Source of the DNA: Algoriphagus aquimarinus
Lineage (GTDB): Bacteria > Bacteroidota > Bacteroidia > Cytophagales > Cyclobacteriaceae
NCBI RefSeq assembly: GCF_007997215.1
Contig: NZ_VORW01000005.1
Location: forward strand, 186,001 to 250,000
DNA: 64,000 nucleotides
Reading direction: 5' to 3'
Shown: piece by piece, positions 46,380 to 56,193 of the stretch
Position numbering within the stretch: the stretch's first letter is position 1
Layout: each line of letters begins with the position of its first letter
Notes under the pieces: generated by a model
Database searches by the model: none
Seen by the model: only the letters and a program-made list of their open reading frames with translations
Told to the model about the DNA's origin: nothing
Made by a program: the position numbers and the translations under genes

Positions 46380-47339
46380 TTACCTGCTTCCATAGATTTT
46401 ATCGCGCTCGAATGTATCCATATGTCTATGCTTTTTGGTTTCGTATATATCCGCCAGTGTGATCAATATCCCCGTTTCCTCTACTTCGCCAAATTCGTCG
46501 TTCAAAGCTGTACCGAAAGTCATCATAGTAGGAGATAGATTCATGTAGGTATTGATCAGAGGCGGGATATTCTCGCCGTAAGTACGAATCCGCCCATTAA
46601 GTAATTTATACCCTTCCTTATATTCCAAGCCCTCAAATGGATTTCCAGCTTTTGGTAAATCAGTTTCATACCCCAATGCCAAGTCATCTTTAGGCTTTAC
46701 CAATCCGTCCTTATCCGGAAAATAGTAATTCATGAACATCAACAATAAATCTCTCCCTTCACGGCTGAAGTGCGGATACATGGTGACTTTACCAAATAAA
46801 TATTTGACATCCGGATTCATTAACACAACAGCTCCTAAGCCATCCCAAAGATTGTCAAGACTGAAAATTCCTTTTCGATTATCAAATGCTGGTTGGTATT
46901 TAGGCTGAACAAATGATCTACCTAGCTCAATAGTGTAAGGAATATAATCCTTAATAAATCGCTCTGTAAAGTCAAACAAATGGGTCGTAGAAAGATTTAA
47001 GCTACCGTCTGCCTTAACTGAATTTTTGCAATTGATTAATCTGTAGCCTGCCACAATCTCTTCATCCTCAGGGTTCCAAGTGACTAATTGCTCATAGCAA
47101 TTTTCGCAGATATCATTTTCATCTAAATCTAGCTCTAGACCTGTTCCGCCTCCTGCAGCTCTGAAAGTCAATTCCCGGAGTCTACCTATCTCCCGTACTA
47201 CATTTGGGGCATTATGAAAATTAACCAAGTAAACTAGGTTGTCTCCATTGTTTGTATATCGTAAAAAACGCTCCGGAATCAACTCAGCCTTCAGTAGTTC
47301 TTTATCAATTGCCGGAATTATTGCTGCTTCTTTATTCAT
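46380..47339 (-). CDS. N-acyltransferase GlsB-like (amino-acid lipid synthesis)
   Basis: A 319-residue GNAT-fold acyltransferase, OlsB/GlsB-like, expected to join a 3-hydroxy fatty acyl group to the amino group of glycine or ornithine. Signatures are VREIGRLRELTFRAAGGGTGLELDLD and YTIELGRSFVQPKYQPAF, then DGLGAVVLMNPDVKYLFGKVTMYPHFSREGRDLL. Start overlaps the end of the GlsA-like gene by four bases. Known pair GlsB/GlsA of Bacteroides makes glycine lipids; the exact amino acid here cannot be told. Confidence 0.85.
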   Translation of the reverse strand: MNKEAAIIPAIDKELLKAELIPERFLRYTNNGDNLVYLVNFHNAPNVVREIGRLRELTFRAAGGGTGLELDLDENDICENCYEQLVTWNPEDEEIVAGYRLINCKNSVKADGSLNLSTTHLFDFTERFIKDYIPYTIELGRSFVQPKYQPAFDNRKGIFSLDNLWDGLGAVVLMNPDVKYLFGKVTMYPHFSREGRDLLLMFMNYYFPDKDGLVKPKDDLALGYETDLPKAGNPFEGLEYKEGYKLLNGRIRTYGENIPPLINTYMNLSPTMMTFGTALNDEFGEVEETGILITLADIYETKKHRHMDTFERDKIYGSR

Positions 47340-48154
47340 TCTTTTTTACCAAGTTCGTAAACTACATCCTTCAAATGATCTGCCCACTGTCCATCCGTTT
47401 TAGAGGAATTAAGGCTTTGATAGGAAACTTGTTCACCTACAGTGATCACCACTTTTTGCCCTTGCTGCTTGTATAATTCATCAGCGAGGTAAAACATTTC
47501 GATATTAGCTTTGATGCCAATCTTCTTTCTCCAATAAGCCAAATTGTAAAAAAATTTGGAATTTTTACCTCCTATAAAACAAGGTAAGATATCTTTTTTG
47601 TATTTCTTCGCTTTGCTTACAAAGCTCTTTTTCCATTGCAAATCACGAATTCCTGAATCATCTTTCCTTGAAACAAGCCCCGCAGGAAAGATTAAAACTG
47701 CATACGACTCAGAATAAGCCGATTCAATTGCAGCTAAAGTATCTCCTGAATTTTTACCATGCTTATTAATAGGAATAAATAATGTATTGAAATTTTTGAA
47801 AGCCATTAATAGGTCATTTACCAAAAACCGTACATCTGTCCTTACCTCTCCTATTGCCTGAATTAATGCAATTCCATCAATTCCTCCAAGTGGATGATTC
47901 GCTGCAATGATAATCCCACCTGTCTTAGGGATATTTTCTTTTCCTTTCAGCTCCACCTCTATATTCAATTCTCTCATCAAACCCTTTGCATAATCAATTC
48001 CATGCAAATGATCAACTCTGTCAAGGACCTCATTCATCCAAGCCTCGTGAGTTACCCGCTTAATATAGTTGAGCATAAAGCCAGGCATCCATTTCAAAAG
48101 CGCAGGATTTTTGGAATCAATGGCTTTTTCTATATCGATAAATTTCTTGGACAT
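47336..48154 (-). CDS. O-acyltransferase GlsA-like (amino-acid lipid synthesis)
   Basis: A 272-residue PlsC-type acyltransferase. AANHPLGGIDGIAL gives the His/Asp active motif (H-x5-D spacing) and the PINKHGKNSGDTLAAIESA segment follows; LIFPAGLVSR replaces the usual FPEGT block. It should add the second, ester-linked acyl chain to the N-acyl amino acid made by the GlsB-like partner. Overlaps that gene by four bases, so translation is coupled. First gene of a three-gene leftward operon. Confidence 0.85.
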   Translation of the reverse strand: MSKKFIDIEKAIDSKNPALLKWMPGFMLNYIKRVTHEAWMNEVLDRVDHLHGIDYAKGLMRELNIEVELKGKENIPKTGGIIIAANHPLGGIDGIALIQAIGEVRTDVRFLVNDLLMAFKNFNTLFIPINKHGKNSGDTLAAIESAYSESYAVLIFPAGLVSRKDDSGIRDLQWKKSFVSKAKKYKKDILPCFIGGKNSKFFYNLAYWRKKIGIKANIEMFYLADELYKQQGQKVVITVGEQVSYQSLNSSKTDGQWADHLKDVVYELGKKE

Positions 48155-48481
48155 TTATACTCTTTGGTGATTGTAAGTTGGTTGAAAACAGAAGAAATAG
48201 TTCTTTTTCAATTTCAAAATAAACCTAAAAGTACAAAAAAACAGATTTAACAGTAAGATTAACCAAGACTGAATGAAGTACTGCCCTGAGTACCAATCGA
48301 CTTAATTTATACCATGACCATTTGATCCTAGTTCCAGCCGTTCTTTTCTAATATTCAACACTAGTTTCGAATTGTACAATTGAAAAGAATCAATTAAATG
48401 ATCTCAAAAACGGATTCTAAAGATCGCTTCCTACTCCCTCCAATTAATTTCTTATTTTTGCTTCCTGAAAAACAATACCCT
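48155..48481. other. Divergent intergenic region, glsA-like gene and methyltransferase gene
   Basis: This 327-base gap separates divergent genes. It carries an exact TAnnTTTG element near 48453 (listed separately) for the rightward gene. A T/A-rich stretch at about 48195-48240 probably holds the leftward promoter but I see no clear -7 match. No other structure noted. Confidence 0.4.
48453..48460 (+). promoter_or_regulatory. Bacteroidota promoter -7 element for the methyltransferase gene
   Basis: TATTTTTG matches TAnnTTTG exactly and lies 21 bases before the ATG at 48482. It falls inside the longer open frame, which argues for the later start codon. Confidence 0.5.
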
Positions 48482-49378
48482 ATGAACGAATCCATACTAT
48501 CACTTTGTCCTGGCCCATGGAATGATTACGAACTCATTGACACTGGAGGATTTGAGAAACTAGAGCGATTTGGAGACTTCATTCTCAGCAGACCGGAACC
48601 TCAGGCGATTTGGGATAAAACTCTTCCTGAAAGTGAGTGGAGAAATCTGGCTCATGCGCATTTTGCTAAAGAAAAAAGCAATCCTGAAAAGGGAAATTGG
48701 GAGCAATTGAAGAAAATGCCGCATAACTGGGCCATTGAATATTCTAATCCTGATGGATTAAACTTGAAGCTAAATCTTGCCCAAACTTCTTTTAAGCATA
48801 TCGGTCTCTTCCCTGAGCAGGCTGTAAACTGGGATTACCTCTATAAAACCATCAAGCGCTCACCAGTAGCAAAACCTAAAGTTCTCAATCTTTTTGCCTA
48901 TACAGGAGCTGCAAGTGTGGCAGCCAAAGCCGCAGGAGCGGACGTGACTCACTTGGACTCTGTGAAGCAAGTCGTGACTTGGGCTAGACACAATATGGAA
49001 TCTTCAGCTCAATCTGACATCCGCTGGATGGTGGATGATGCGATGAAATTCATCAAAAGAGAAGCCCGTCGTGGAAATAAGTACAATGGAATCATTTTAG
49101 ACCCTCCTGCCTATGGTCGCGGACCAGATGGAGAAAAGTGGGTTTTGGAAGAGCAAATCAATGAAATGCTGAAAGTCTGTGCTGAGATTCTTGATCCAAA
49201 AGATCATTTCCTTTTGCTCAACATGTACTCACTGAGCTTCTCATCACTCATCGCAGCGAACTTGATCAACACTACGTTCAAAAATGTACAGAACGCAGAG
49301 CATGGCGAACTTTACCTTCAAGACAATCAAAACAAAAAACTGCCACTGGGGATCTTCTTCAGATTTTCAAGCTATTGA
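48482..49378 (+). CDS. Class I SAM-dependent methyltransferase (RlmI/RlmK-like)
   Basis: A 298-residue methyltransferase resembling 23S rRNA cytosine methyltransferases. I start it at 48482 (MNESILSLCPGPWNDYELIDTGGFEKLERFG); the frame extends back to 48398 across a promoter element. The SAM loop is VLNLFAYTGAASVAAKAAGADVTHLD, motif IV is IILDPPAYGRGP. Substrate is probably rRNA by family, not proven. It precedes the aminotransferase gene by 14 bases. Confidence 0.88.
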   Translation: MNESILSLCPGPWNDYELIDTGGFEKLERFGDFILSRPEPQAIWDKTLPESEWRNLAHAHFAKEKSNPEKGNWEQLKKMPHNWAIEYSNPDGLNLKLNLAQTSFKHIGLFPEQAVNWDYLYKTIKRSPVAKPKVLNLFAYTGAASVAAKAAGADVTHLDSVKQVVTWARHNMESSAQSDIRWMVDDAMKFIKREARRGNKYNGIILDPPAYGRGPDGEKWVLEEQINEMLKVCAEILDPKDHFLLLNMYSLSFSSLIAANLINTTFKNVQNAEHGELYLQDNQNKKLPLGIFFRFSSY

Positions 49379-49392
49379 TTTAAACACCAGTC

Positions 49393-50583
49393 ATGAATAA
49401 CCGTCAGCTTTTCTTACAACACTTAGCTCAAACAACAGATTTCCCTTTGATGATCGAGGTGGAAAAAGCGGAAGGAGTATATTTATATGGCCCTAAAGGC
49501 GAGAAATACATCGACTTGATCTCAGGAATTGGCGTAAGCAATGTGGGACATCGTCATCCAAAAGTACTGGAAGCGATCTATGGACAACTTGAAAAATACC
49601 TACATCTCATGGTGTATGGCGAATATGTGCAAAGCCCTCAGTCACTTTTAGCTAAAGCACTTTGCGACACCTTACCAGAGAAATTAGACAATGTCTATTT
49701 AGTTAACAGCGGAAGTGAAGCTATTGAAGGCGCATTAAAACTCGCCAAGCGATACACTGGCAAACCTAATTTGATTTCATGTGTGAATGCTTATCATGGC
49801 AGTTCACACGGCTCGCTTAGCGTGGGTGGAAATGAGATTTTCAAACAAGCCTACCGACCTTTACTTCCAGGAGTTAGCCACATAAATTATGGGGAGATCT
49901 CCGATTTAGAAAGTATTGACTCAAATACTGCTGCAGTACTCATAGAAACGGTCCAAGGCGAAGCAGGAATTCGAGTTGCCACGAAGGAGTATTTTCAAGC
50001 CTTGCGTACCCGATGTGATGAAACAGGCACTTTATTGATTTTGGACGAAGTTCAATGTGGATTCGGTAGAACAGGAAAATTCTGGGCTTTCGAGCATTTT
50101 GGGATCATACCTGATATTCTTGTTTGTGCCAAAGGAATGGGTGGCGGCATGCCAATAGGCGCATTTATAGCGAATAAAGAGGTAATGGGTGTATTCAAAA
50201 ACAATCCTATCCTAGGTCACATCACTACTTTTGGTGGTCATCCCGTTAGTTCAGCAGCGTCATTGGCAACCATACAAATTCTTCAAGAAGAGAAGCTGAT
50301 TGAGTCAGTTGAAGAGAAAGCCAATTTGATCAAGTCACTTTTAGTGCACCCAAAGATCAAAAGCATCCGGAATAAAGGATTGCTGATGGCCGTGGAGTTT
50401 GATTCTTTTGATACGCTCAAGCCCATCATTGATCGAGCAATTGAATTGGGAGTGATTACAGATTGGTTCCTTTTCTGCGACGATGCCATGCGAATCGCTC
50501 CTCCTTTGACCATCACGTCAGACGAGATTCATGAAGCCTGTGCTATTATTTTAAAGGCGATTGAAGAAGTATTTCCTTCCTAA
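49393..50583 (+). CDS. Class III PLP-dependent aminotransferase
   Basis: A 396-residue cytoplasmic aminotransferase of the acetylornithine/4-aminobutyrate type. The PLP lysine is Lys247 in VCAKGMGGGMPIGAF, Asp218 in LILDEVQCGFGRTG binds the pyridine nitrogen, and VNSGSEAIEGALKLAKRYTG is the phosphate region. It may be an acetylornithine or related aminotransferase, but the rest of the arginine pathway is not in the window. Likely cotranscribed with the methyltransferase. Confidence 0.9.
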   Translation: MNNRQLFLQHLAQTTDFPLMIEVEKAEGVYLYGPKGEKYIDLISGIGVSNVGHRHPKVLEAIYGQLEKYLHLMVYGEYVQSPQSLLAKALCDTLPEKLDNVYLVNSGSEAIEGALKLAKRYTGKPNLISCVNAYHGSSHGSLSVGGNEIFKQAYRPLLPGVSHINYGEISDLESIDSNTAAVLIETVQGEAGIRVATKEYFQALRTRCDETGTLLILDEVQCGFGRTGKFWAFEHFGIIPDILVCAKGMGGGMPIGAFIANKEVMGVFKNNPILGHITTFGGHPVSSAASLATIQILQEEKLIESVEEKANLIKSLLVHPKIKSIRNKGLLMAVEFDSFDTLKPIIDRAIELGVITDWFLFCDDAMRIAPPLTITSDEIHEACAIILKAIEEVFPS

Positions 50584-50714
50584 AACCCCTCATTTATTCA
50601 CAAGTAAGAGATTCTTTCCGACGCTAATAGCTAAGCAAATGCTAGAAACTTAAGAGAATCAGGTGGATTAAATGGACCTTGCCAAATTCAAAGTCCTAAT
50701 AGATGGAAATCCAT

Positions 50715-52250
50715 CTACTTATTTGTCATCACTTTATAGGTTGGGTCTTCGATAATATTTACATCTATAACCGATTCCGCATTTTTTAGCAAAAGCCTGC
50801 AATCCTGGCTTAAATGTCTTAGATGTACCTTTTTCCCCTGTTTTAGATATTTCTCAGTGATTTTGTGAAGCGCGTCAATGGCAGACATATCTACTACTTT
50901 GCTTTCTCTGAGGTCAATAATTACTTCATCAGGATCTTTCTCCACATCAAATTTCTCTATAAATGCGGTAGTAGAACCAAAGAAAAGCGGGCCATAAATC
51001 TCATAATGCTTAGCTCCATTTTCATCTACATATTTTCGAGCACGTATTCGTTTGGCACTTTCCCAAGCAAATACAAGTGCTGAAATAACCACTCCTATCA
51101 ATACTGCCAAGGCTAAATTGTGTAAAACAACCGTGATCAACGCTACGAGAATACCTACAAAAATATCGTGTCGTGGCATTTTATTAATGATCCTGAAACT
51201 TACCCACTCAAAAGTTCCTATAGCCACCATCATCATCACACCAACTAAGGCAGCCATCGGAATTTGTTCTATGACAGGACCAGCAACCAAAATAACCCCT
51301 AAAATAGCAGTCGCTCCTACGATTGCAGAAAGTCTAGATCTCCCTCCTGCTCCTATATTGACCAAAGTTTGCGCTACCATGGCACATCCGCCCATGCCAC
51401 CAAAAAACCCGTTTGTGATATTGGCAATACCTTGAGCTGCAGCTTCCCTGTTCGACTGGCCTTTCGTATTGGTTATTTCATCCACCATATTCAGAGTTAG
51501 CAAACTTTCAATCAGGCCAACCCCAGCCATTACAAGAGAATACGGGAAAATGATTTTTAAAGCTTCTAGACTAAATGGGATTTCTGGAATACGAAATGAA
51601 GGTAATGCACCTCCTACAGAAGCAATATTTATAACTTTCTTAGTATCTATATCGAAAAAATAAACTATTCCAAAAACAACTAATATAGCCACTAAGGAAG
51701 CTGGAACAGCTTTGGTAAACTTTGGCAATACATACACAATAGCGATGGTGAGCATAGTCAACCCTACCATCAGATAAAGTGCTGGGCCTTGCATCCAGGT
51801 AGAAACACCACCCTCAAAGATTTTAAACTGCTCAATTTGAGCCATAAAAATGATAACAGCAAGACCATTTAGGAACCCGTACATAACAGGTTGTGGTATT
51901 AAGCGAACAAATTTCCCTAATTTGAATAGACCGACCAGCAATTGTAAGATTCCAGCCAATACAACTGCACCCAAAAGATAATCTACCCCGTGCGAAGCGG
52001 CTAGCGCAATAAGCACGACAACCGTAGCACCAGCACCTCCCGAGACCATACCTGGTCTTCCGCCTAAAATAGCAGTAACTATCCCCATTAAAAACGCTGC
52101 GTAAAGCCCTGTTAAGGGAGGAAGGCCAGCTAGTATAGCAAAGGATAAGGATTCCGGTATCATGGTCATTGAAACCGCAAGCCCTGCTAGAATTTCATTC
52201 TTATAATTTACTTGTTGTTTAAAATCAAAAAGGTTAATGATTTTCTGCAT
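50715..52250 (-). CDS. SulP family anion transporter
   Basis: A 511-residue SLC26/SulP transporter with about ten to twelve hydrophobic segments and a C-terminal STAS domain (from about residue 405; DEVIIDLRESKVVDMSAIDALHKI). The SulP signature PPLTGLYAAFLMGIVTAILGGRPGMVSGGAGATVV is at residues 43-77. Typical substrates are sulfate, bicarbonate or chloride; no carbonic anhydrase gene adjoins it. A 6-bp inverted repeat (52285-52290 with 52303-52308) lies in its leader. Confidence 0.92.
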   Translation of the reverse strand: MQKIINLFDFKQQVNYKNEILAGLAVSMTMIPESLSFAILAGLPPLTGLYAAFLMGIVTAILGGRPGMVSGGAGATVVVLIALAASHGVDYLLGAVVLAGILQLLVGLFKLGKFVRLIPQPVMYGFLNGLAVIIFMAQIEQFKIFEGGVSTWMQGPALYLMVGLTMLTIAIVYVLPKFTKAVPASLVAILVVFGIVYFFDIDTKKVINIASVGGALPSFRIPEIPFSLEALKIIFPYSLVMAGVGLIESLLTLNMVDEITNTKGQSNREAAAQGIANITNGFFGGMGGCAMVAQTLVNIGAGGRSRLSAIVGATAILGVILVAGPVIEQIPMAALVGVMMMVAIGTFEWVSFRIINKMPRHDIFVGILVALITVVLHNLALAVLIGVVISALVFAWESAKRIRARKYVDENGAKHYEIYGPLFFGSTTAFIEKFDVEKDPDEVIIDLRESKVVDMSAIDALHKITEKYLKQGKKVHLRHLSQDCRLLLKNAESVIDVNIIEDPTYKVMTNK

Positions 52251-52644
52251 GGGTGTAGAATCTGAGATATATAATTGAAATAGGTACCGATAGAAAAAAC
52301 TTTCGGTAAGAGAAAGTTGCCAATAAATAACAATTGGAAAAAATGCGTATTAGCCTATACTTAAGGCGGTGTGATTGGGGAAGATGTGTTGGGTGTTCTG
52401 TTCATTAGGTGCTGCAAATGTAGCGTTTCACTGGTAGTCAGGCAAATTAAACTTCAAAAAACACCCTCCAACCTATCAGAGAAGTATTTCGAGGCTATTC
52501 CCTGACTTTGTTTAAAGCGCCTTACTCACTAAAAACAGAAACTACTTATCTATTAAAAGCAGATGCTAGCTACTACTAAAATATAAGTCGCGCATGCTAA
52601 TTTGATTCATACCTTCAAGATTAGCCTCCTCAGTCAAACAATCT
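52251..52644. other. Intergenic region with no supported gene
   Basis: This 394-base gap between two leftward genes holds the SulP leader, with TACCGA (52285-52290) and TCGGTA (52303-52308) as inverted arms. The rest has no open frame worth calling, no strong hairpin and no obvious repeat. Confidence 0.5.
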
Positions 52645-53805
52645 CTAGAGATCTTCAATTTTCATAATGACGAATGCCAATTCATCATTGACATTTTCAA
52701 ACATCCAGATGTCCCCATCTTTAGTAAAGTATTTTAGCGGAAGCTTAGCCAGTTCTTGTATCTCAGCTTCAGCAATTAGATTGAAGTCCTTATCAAATAC
52801 ACTTAAAAAAATATCCGACCCAGCCGATATATAGTCTCCGTAACCATTGAGTTCTTCTCCAAAATGAATTCTTTCTGAAAACCTGAAAAAACGTTCATTT
52901 TTCTCATCCCAAAAAAAAGATTTGTAATTAAGATCTTCCTCATTTCTTTTAATAATTTCCTTCAATTGACCAGAGGTTCTTTCAACTTCTTTTGGAGGCA
53001 CATAACTTTTCTTATCGGCCAGTAAATGGGTATTCCAGCTTTTCGTATAAAGGCTGTCTTTTTCCAAATCAAAAATAAGCACTTCATTGAAGGCAGTATT
53101 ACTAATAATAATTTGCCCATTGACATTTATAGCTGAGGCACTTGGCCCATAGCTTCCTGCTGGAGATCCTTCAAACAAAAGCTTAACATTAAAATCCTTT
53201 AGTTTTTCTAATTCTGGCAACTCTATCTTTTCAAAAGTTTGATCTTTCAAATCAAAATCAAGTATCAGGAGAGATCCACTCTTCTGGTGAAAAATAAATA
53301 CAATAAGCCTATCTGAATTATTTTTGACTTGAAAAAATGCTCCTGCATAGTATTCATCAGTTCCAAGGAATTCAGGAGCAATTTTATCCAGTGCCAAATC
53401 CCTGACTAACTGTCCATTTTGATCAAAAATCCTATATAAAAAATAATCCCAGAAAAGTATATTTCCATCCGACCAAAGAGAGAAGTGTGAAACATAGTTA
53501 ACCACGTTAAGTACGCCATTGGGACCTTCTTTTTCGAATTGAACCTTTTCTGAAAGTCTAAGTTCATTTAAATCAATCTTCTCTGTGGTATAATCTTGTC
53601 TATTAAAATTGATCAGATAGCTTTTATCATTAGATAGACCAGAATAATAAAGTTGATCCTGTAAATGAAGAAACTCATCACCTGAATCCACTAGCACAGT
53701 GTCTAATGAAACTCTAATTTGATCCGAGACTGCCTGCTTTTTCTCTTCTTTTGAAGCACAGGCACTAACAGCTAAAAATAATGCTGCAGCAATTAACAAT
53801 CTCAT
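52645..53805 (-). CDS. DUF4221 family lipoprotein
   Basis: A 386-residue lipoprotein starting at the ATG at 53805 (MRLLIAAALFLAVSAC; the frame extends three codons to a TTG). Lipobox Val-Ser-Ala-Cys. The mature part fits DUF4221, a 6-bladed propeller family of Bacteroidota (NGQLVRDLALDK, SGSLLILDFDLKDQTF, GYGDYISAGSDIFLSVFDKDFNLIAEAEI). Surface or periplasmic side; ligand unknown. Monocistronic, AT-rich. Confidence 0.82.
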   Translation of the reverse strand: MRLLIAAALFLAVSACASKEEKKQAVSDQIRVSLDTVLVDSGDEFLHLQDQLYYSGLSNDKSYLINFNRQDYTTEKIDLNELRLSEKVQFEKEGPNGVLNVVNYVSHFSLWSDGNILFWDYFLYRIFDQNGQLVRDLALDKIAPEFLGTDEYYAGAFFQVKNNSDRLIVFIFHQKSGSLLILDFDLKDQTFEKIELPELEKLKDFNVKLLFEGSPAGSYGPSASAINVNGQIIISNTAFNEVLIFDLEKDSLYTKSWNTHLLADKKSYVPPKEVERTSGQLKEIIKRNEEDLNYKSFFWDEKNERFFRFSERIHFGEELNGYGDYISAGSDIFLSVFDKDFNLIAEAEIQELAKLPLKYFTKDGDIWMFENVNDELAFVIMKIEDL

Positions 53806-53952
53806 AAAAAGCAATGTTAGAATTCAATTAAAAACCTTTTGAACTAAAAGCTAATTGAATTCAATCTAAAAATTCATTTTGAGATGTTACAAAAAGTTAA
53901 ATCGAATTGGCACTATAATTCAAGCGATATTTCCTTATAGAAATTTCAAATT

Positions 53953-54513
53953 CTACAGAATCCCCTTCTCTGGATGTCTTCCTGTTACAGTTCTTCCGAA
54001 GACTTTTAATTCTTCGATTTGCGCATCCATATTTCCATCTGGATAGATGCATGGACCTATACCGGCTTCCTTCTTCTTATAATCAAGGTAGCCAACAATT
54101 ATAGGAACATTTGCTCCCAGTGCAATATGGTAAAATCCTGATTTCCATTTTTTCACCTGACCTCGAGTTCCTTCTGGTGTCACCATGATTACGAGTTCGT
54201 CTCGCTCATTTAACATGGTGACCATGGATTCAGTATAGGTTTGTTTCTTACCTCCGGGAATACGTTTCCTATCAATAGCAATTGCTCCAAGCCCTTTAAG
54301 TAACCAACCCAAAGGACCTACCATTACTTCCTTTTTGATGGTAAAACGTACTGGAATATCCATGAGAAAGAATGCTGCACGAGCATACAAGATATCCCAA
54401 TTGGAGGTGTGTGGAATTGCAATAAGCACCGCTTTTTTCAATCCTTTCGGCCACTGATTATTCAAAGACCAGCCTGAAATCCAAAACACAATACGAGACA
54501 AAAACTTCATCAT
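53953..54513 (-). CDS. 1-acyl-sn-glycerol-3-phosphate acyltransferase-like protein
   Basis: A 186-residue PlsC-like acyltransferase. His35 to Asp40 (IPHTSNWD) is the H-x4-D motif, VTPEGTRG the substrate block. Its start overlaps the patatin stop by four bases (ATGA), so translation is coupled. Last gene of the accA-MBL-patatin-acyltransferase series. Shorter than classical PlsC and probably acylates lysolipids released by the neighbouring lipase. Confidence 0.88.
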   Translation of the reverse strand: MMKFLSRIVFWISGWSLNNQWPKGLKKAVLIAIPHTSNWDILYARAAFFLMDIPVRFTIKKEVMVGPLGWLLKGLGAIAIDRKRIPGGKKQTYTESMVTMLNERDELVIMVTPEGTRGQVKKWKSGFYHIALGANVPIIVGYLDYKKKEAGIGPCIYPDGNMDAQIEELKVFGRTVTGRHPEKGIL

Positions 54514-55313
54514 GCTATACTAGATTTATTACTTTTCACTGCTAATTCCAAAATCGAAGGGTTATTTTCAATGTAATTCATCGTGTAATCATAACCGAAG
54601 CCATATAATTCAGAGGCTTTTTTAATATCAAATACGCCATATCTTCCAAGTCCTGGAGGCTCAATGAAATAGTCACACTTAGATTTTCGAGTGTACACAT
54701 TATAATTCATAGCCATAATTACAGAGCGCTCGATCAGTTTTTTCATATTACTGACATTACTTTCTTCCGGTAGCTGATTGCAATGCACACCAATCACATA
54801 ATCTGTAACTCCTTCCAGCGGCTCTACCGGCATATTATTAAGAACTCCTCCGTCCACTAGGTATCTTTTTCCAATAACAATAGGATCAAACATGCCTGGA
54901 ATGCAAGAAGAAGCCATAATTGGGCGGATCAACTCCCCTTCTGAGTAATACCTGACTTTTGCTTTTTTGATATCAGTAGCAGCTACGGTGAGAGGAATCT
55001 GCAACTTAGAAAAATCATCGTGATCAAGATAAAGCTTAAATAGATTACCCACAGAATCCATTTTCAGGAATCCTGTTAGGGAAATCGCTGGACGCAAAAA
55101 CTTAAAATAATTAGTTTCTACGATTATTTTAAGGATTTCTTCAGGTGTATAGCCTTGGCAAAACATCGCTCCAACGATAGCTCCAGCTGAAGTCCCAGAA
55201 ACTTTCGTAGGGTAAATCCCAGACTCAGTGAGCGCCTTTAACACTCCCAAGTGTGAAATCCCTCTAACACCTCCACCAGAAAGAGCAATACCTATCTTAA
55301 GGTTAGATTTCAT
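54510..55313 (-). CDS. Patatin-like phospholipase
   Basis: A 267-residue lipid acyl hydrolase with a Ser/Asp dyad: Ser42 in GTSAGAIVG and Asp154 in LVDGGVLNNMP. The oxyanion loop SGGGVRGISHLGVL is intact. It lacks a signal peptide, so it acts on the inner face of the membrane or in the cytoplasm. Overlaps its neighbours at both ends: 11 bases with the MBL gene upstream and four bases with the acyltransferase gene. Confidence 0.92.
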   Translation of the reverse strand: MKSNLKIGIALSGGGVRGISHLGVLKALTESGIYPTKVSGTSAGAIVGAMFCQGYTPEEILKIIVETNYFKFLRPAISLTGFLKMDSVGNLFKLYLDHDDFSKLQIPLTVAATDIKKAKVRYYSEGELIRPIMASSCIPGMFDPIVIGKRYLVDGGVLNNMPVEPLEGVTDYVIGVHCNQLPEESNVSNMKKLIERSVIMAMNYNVYTRKSKCDYFIEPPGLGRYGVFDIKKASELYGFGYDYTMNYIENNPSILELAVKSNKSSIA

Positions 55314-56142
55314 CTAGTCTGAATGTTTGATCCAAGCGCACGCCTCTGTCTGTCATTTTCACAGTACAGCACTCATTTTCAGCATCGTGTTCAAGGAATA
55401 AAACATACTCCTCACGTGCAGCTTCTTCTAGAAATTTTGCTTTTTCATCCATCGTGACTAAAGGTCGAGTATCGTAACCCATCACATAAGGCAATGGAAT
55501 ATGCCCAACAGAAGGAAGCAAATCAGCTACAAAAACTACCGTCTTTCCTTTATACTGGATTTTTGGAAGCATTTGTTTATCCGTGTGTCCATCTGCAGTG
55601 ATAAAATCAAATCCAGGTAAGAATGACTTCTTATCCAGATCCAAATAACCCAATTGGCCCAACTCCTGCATTGGAAGGATATTCTCTTCAAGGAAAGAAG
55701 CTTTCTCACGGGGATTTGGGATAGTTGCCCACTGCCAATGCTCTTTATTTGACCAGTAAGTGGCTCTTGGAAAAGTCATCTCATATTGCCCGTGTGAGCC
55801 ATATTTCACTCCACCTCCACAATGATCAAAATGCAAATGCGTCAAAAAATTATCTGTGATTTGGTGAGGGCTAACACCCAGTTTCTTCAGGTTTTGATCC
55901 AAAGAATCATCGCCATGAAGATAAAAATGAGAGAAAAACTTAGCATCCTGCTTATTCCCAATACCATTATCAATTAATACAATCCTATTTCCATCGACTA
56001 CAAGAAGAGATCTCATCGCCCATGTGCAAAGGTTATTCTCGTCAGCTGGATTTGTTCGAGACCAAAGCGTTTTAGGTACCACCCCAAACATGGCTCCTCC
56101 ATCCAGTTTGAAAAATCCTGTATTAACTACGTGTAATTCCAT
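55303..56142 (-). CDS. MBL-fold metallo-hydrolase
   Basis: A 279-residue metallo-beta-lactamase-fold hydrolase. The metal motif is THLHFDHCGGG (His102, His104, Asp106, His107), with further ligands in TADGHTDKQMLP and the terminal FLEHDAENECC. Similar to lactonase-type enzymes such as acyl-homoserine lactonases, but substrate specificity cannot be assigned. Its end overlaps the patatin start by 11 bases; it lies 51 bases after accA. Confidence 0.88.
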   Translation of the reverse strand: MELHVVNTGFFKLDGGAMFGVVPKTLWSRTNPADENNLCTWAMRSLLVVDGNRIVLIDNGIGNKQDAKFFSHFYLHGDDSLDQNLKKLGVSPHQITDNFLTHLHFDHCGGGVKYGSHGQYEMTFPRATYWSNKEHWQWATIPNPREKASFLEENILPMQELGQLGYLDLDKKSFLPGFDFITADGHTDKQMLPKIQYKGKTVVFVADLLPSVGHIPLPYVMGYDTRPLVTMDEKAKFLEEAAREEYVLFLEHDAENECCTVKMTDRGVRLDQTFRLDEI

Positions 56143-56193
56143 GATATGAAAGAAAAATCCCGGATTTTGTAAGAAATCCGGGCTTAAATTATG

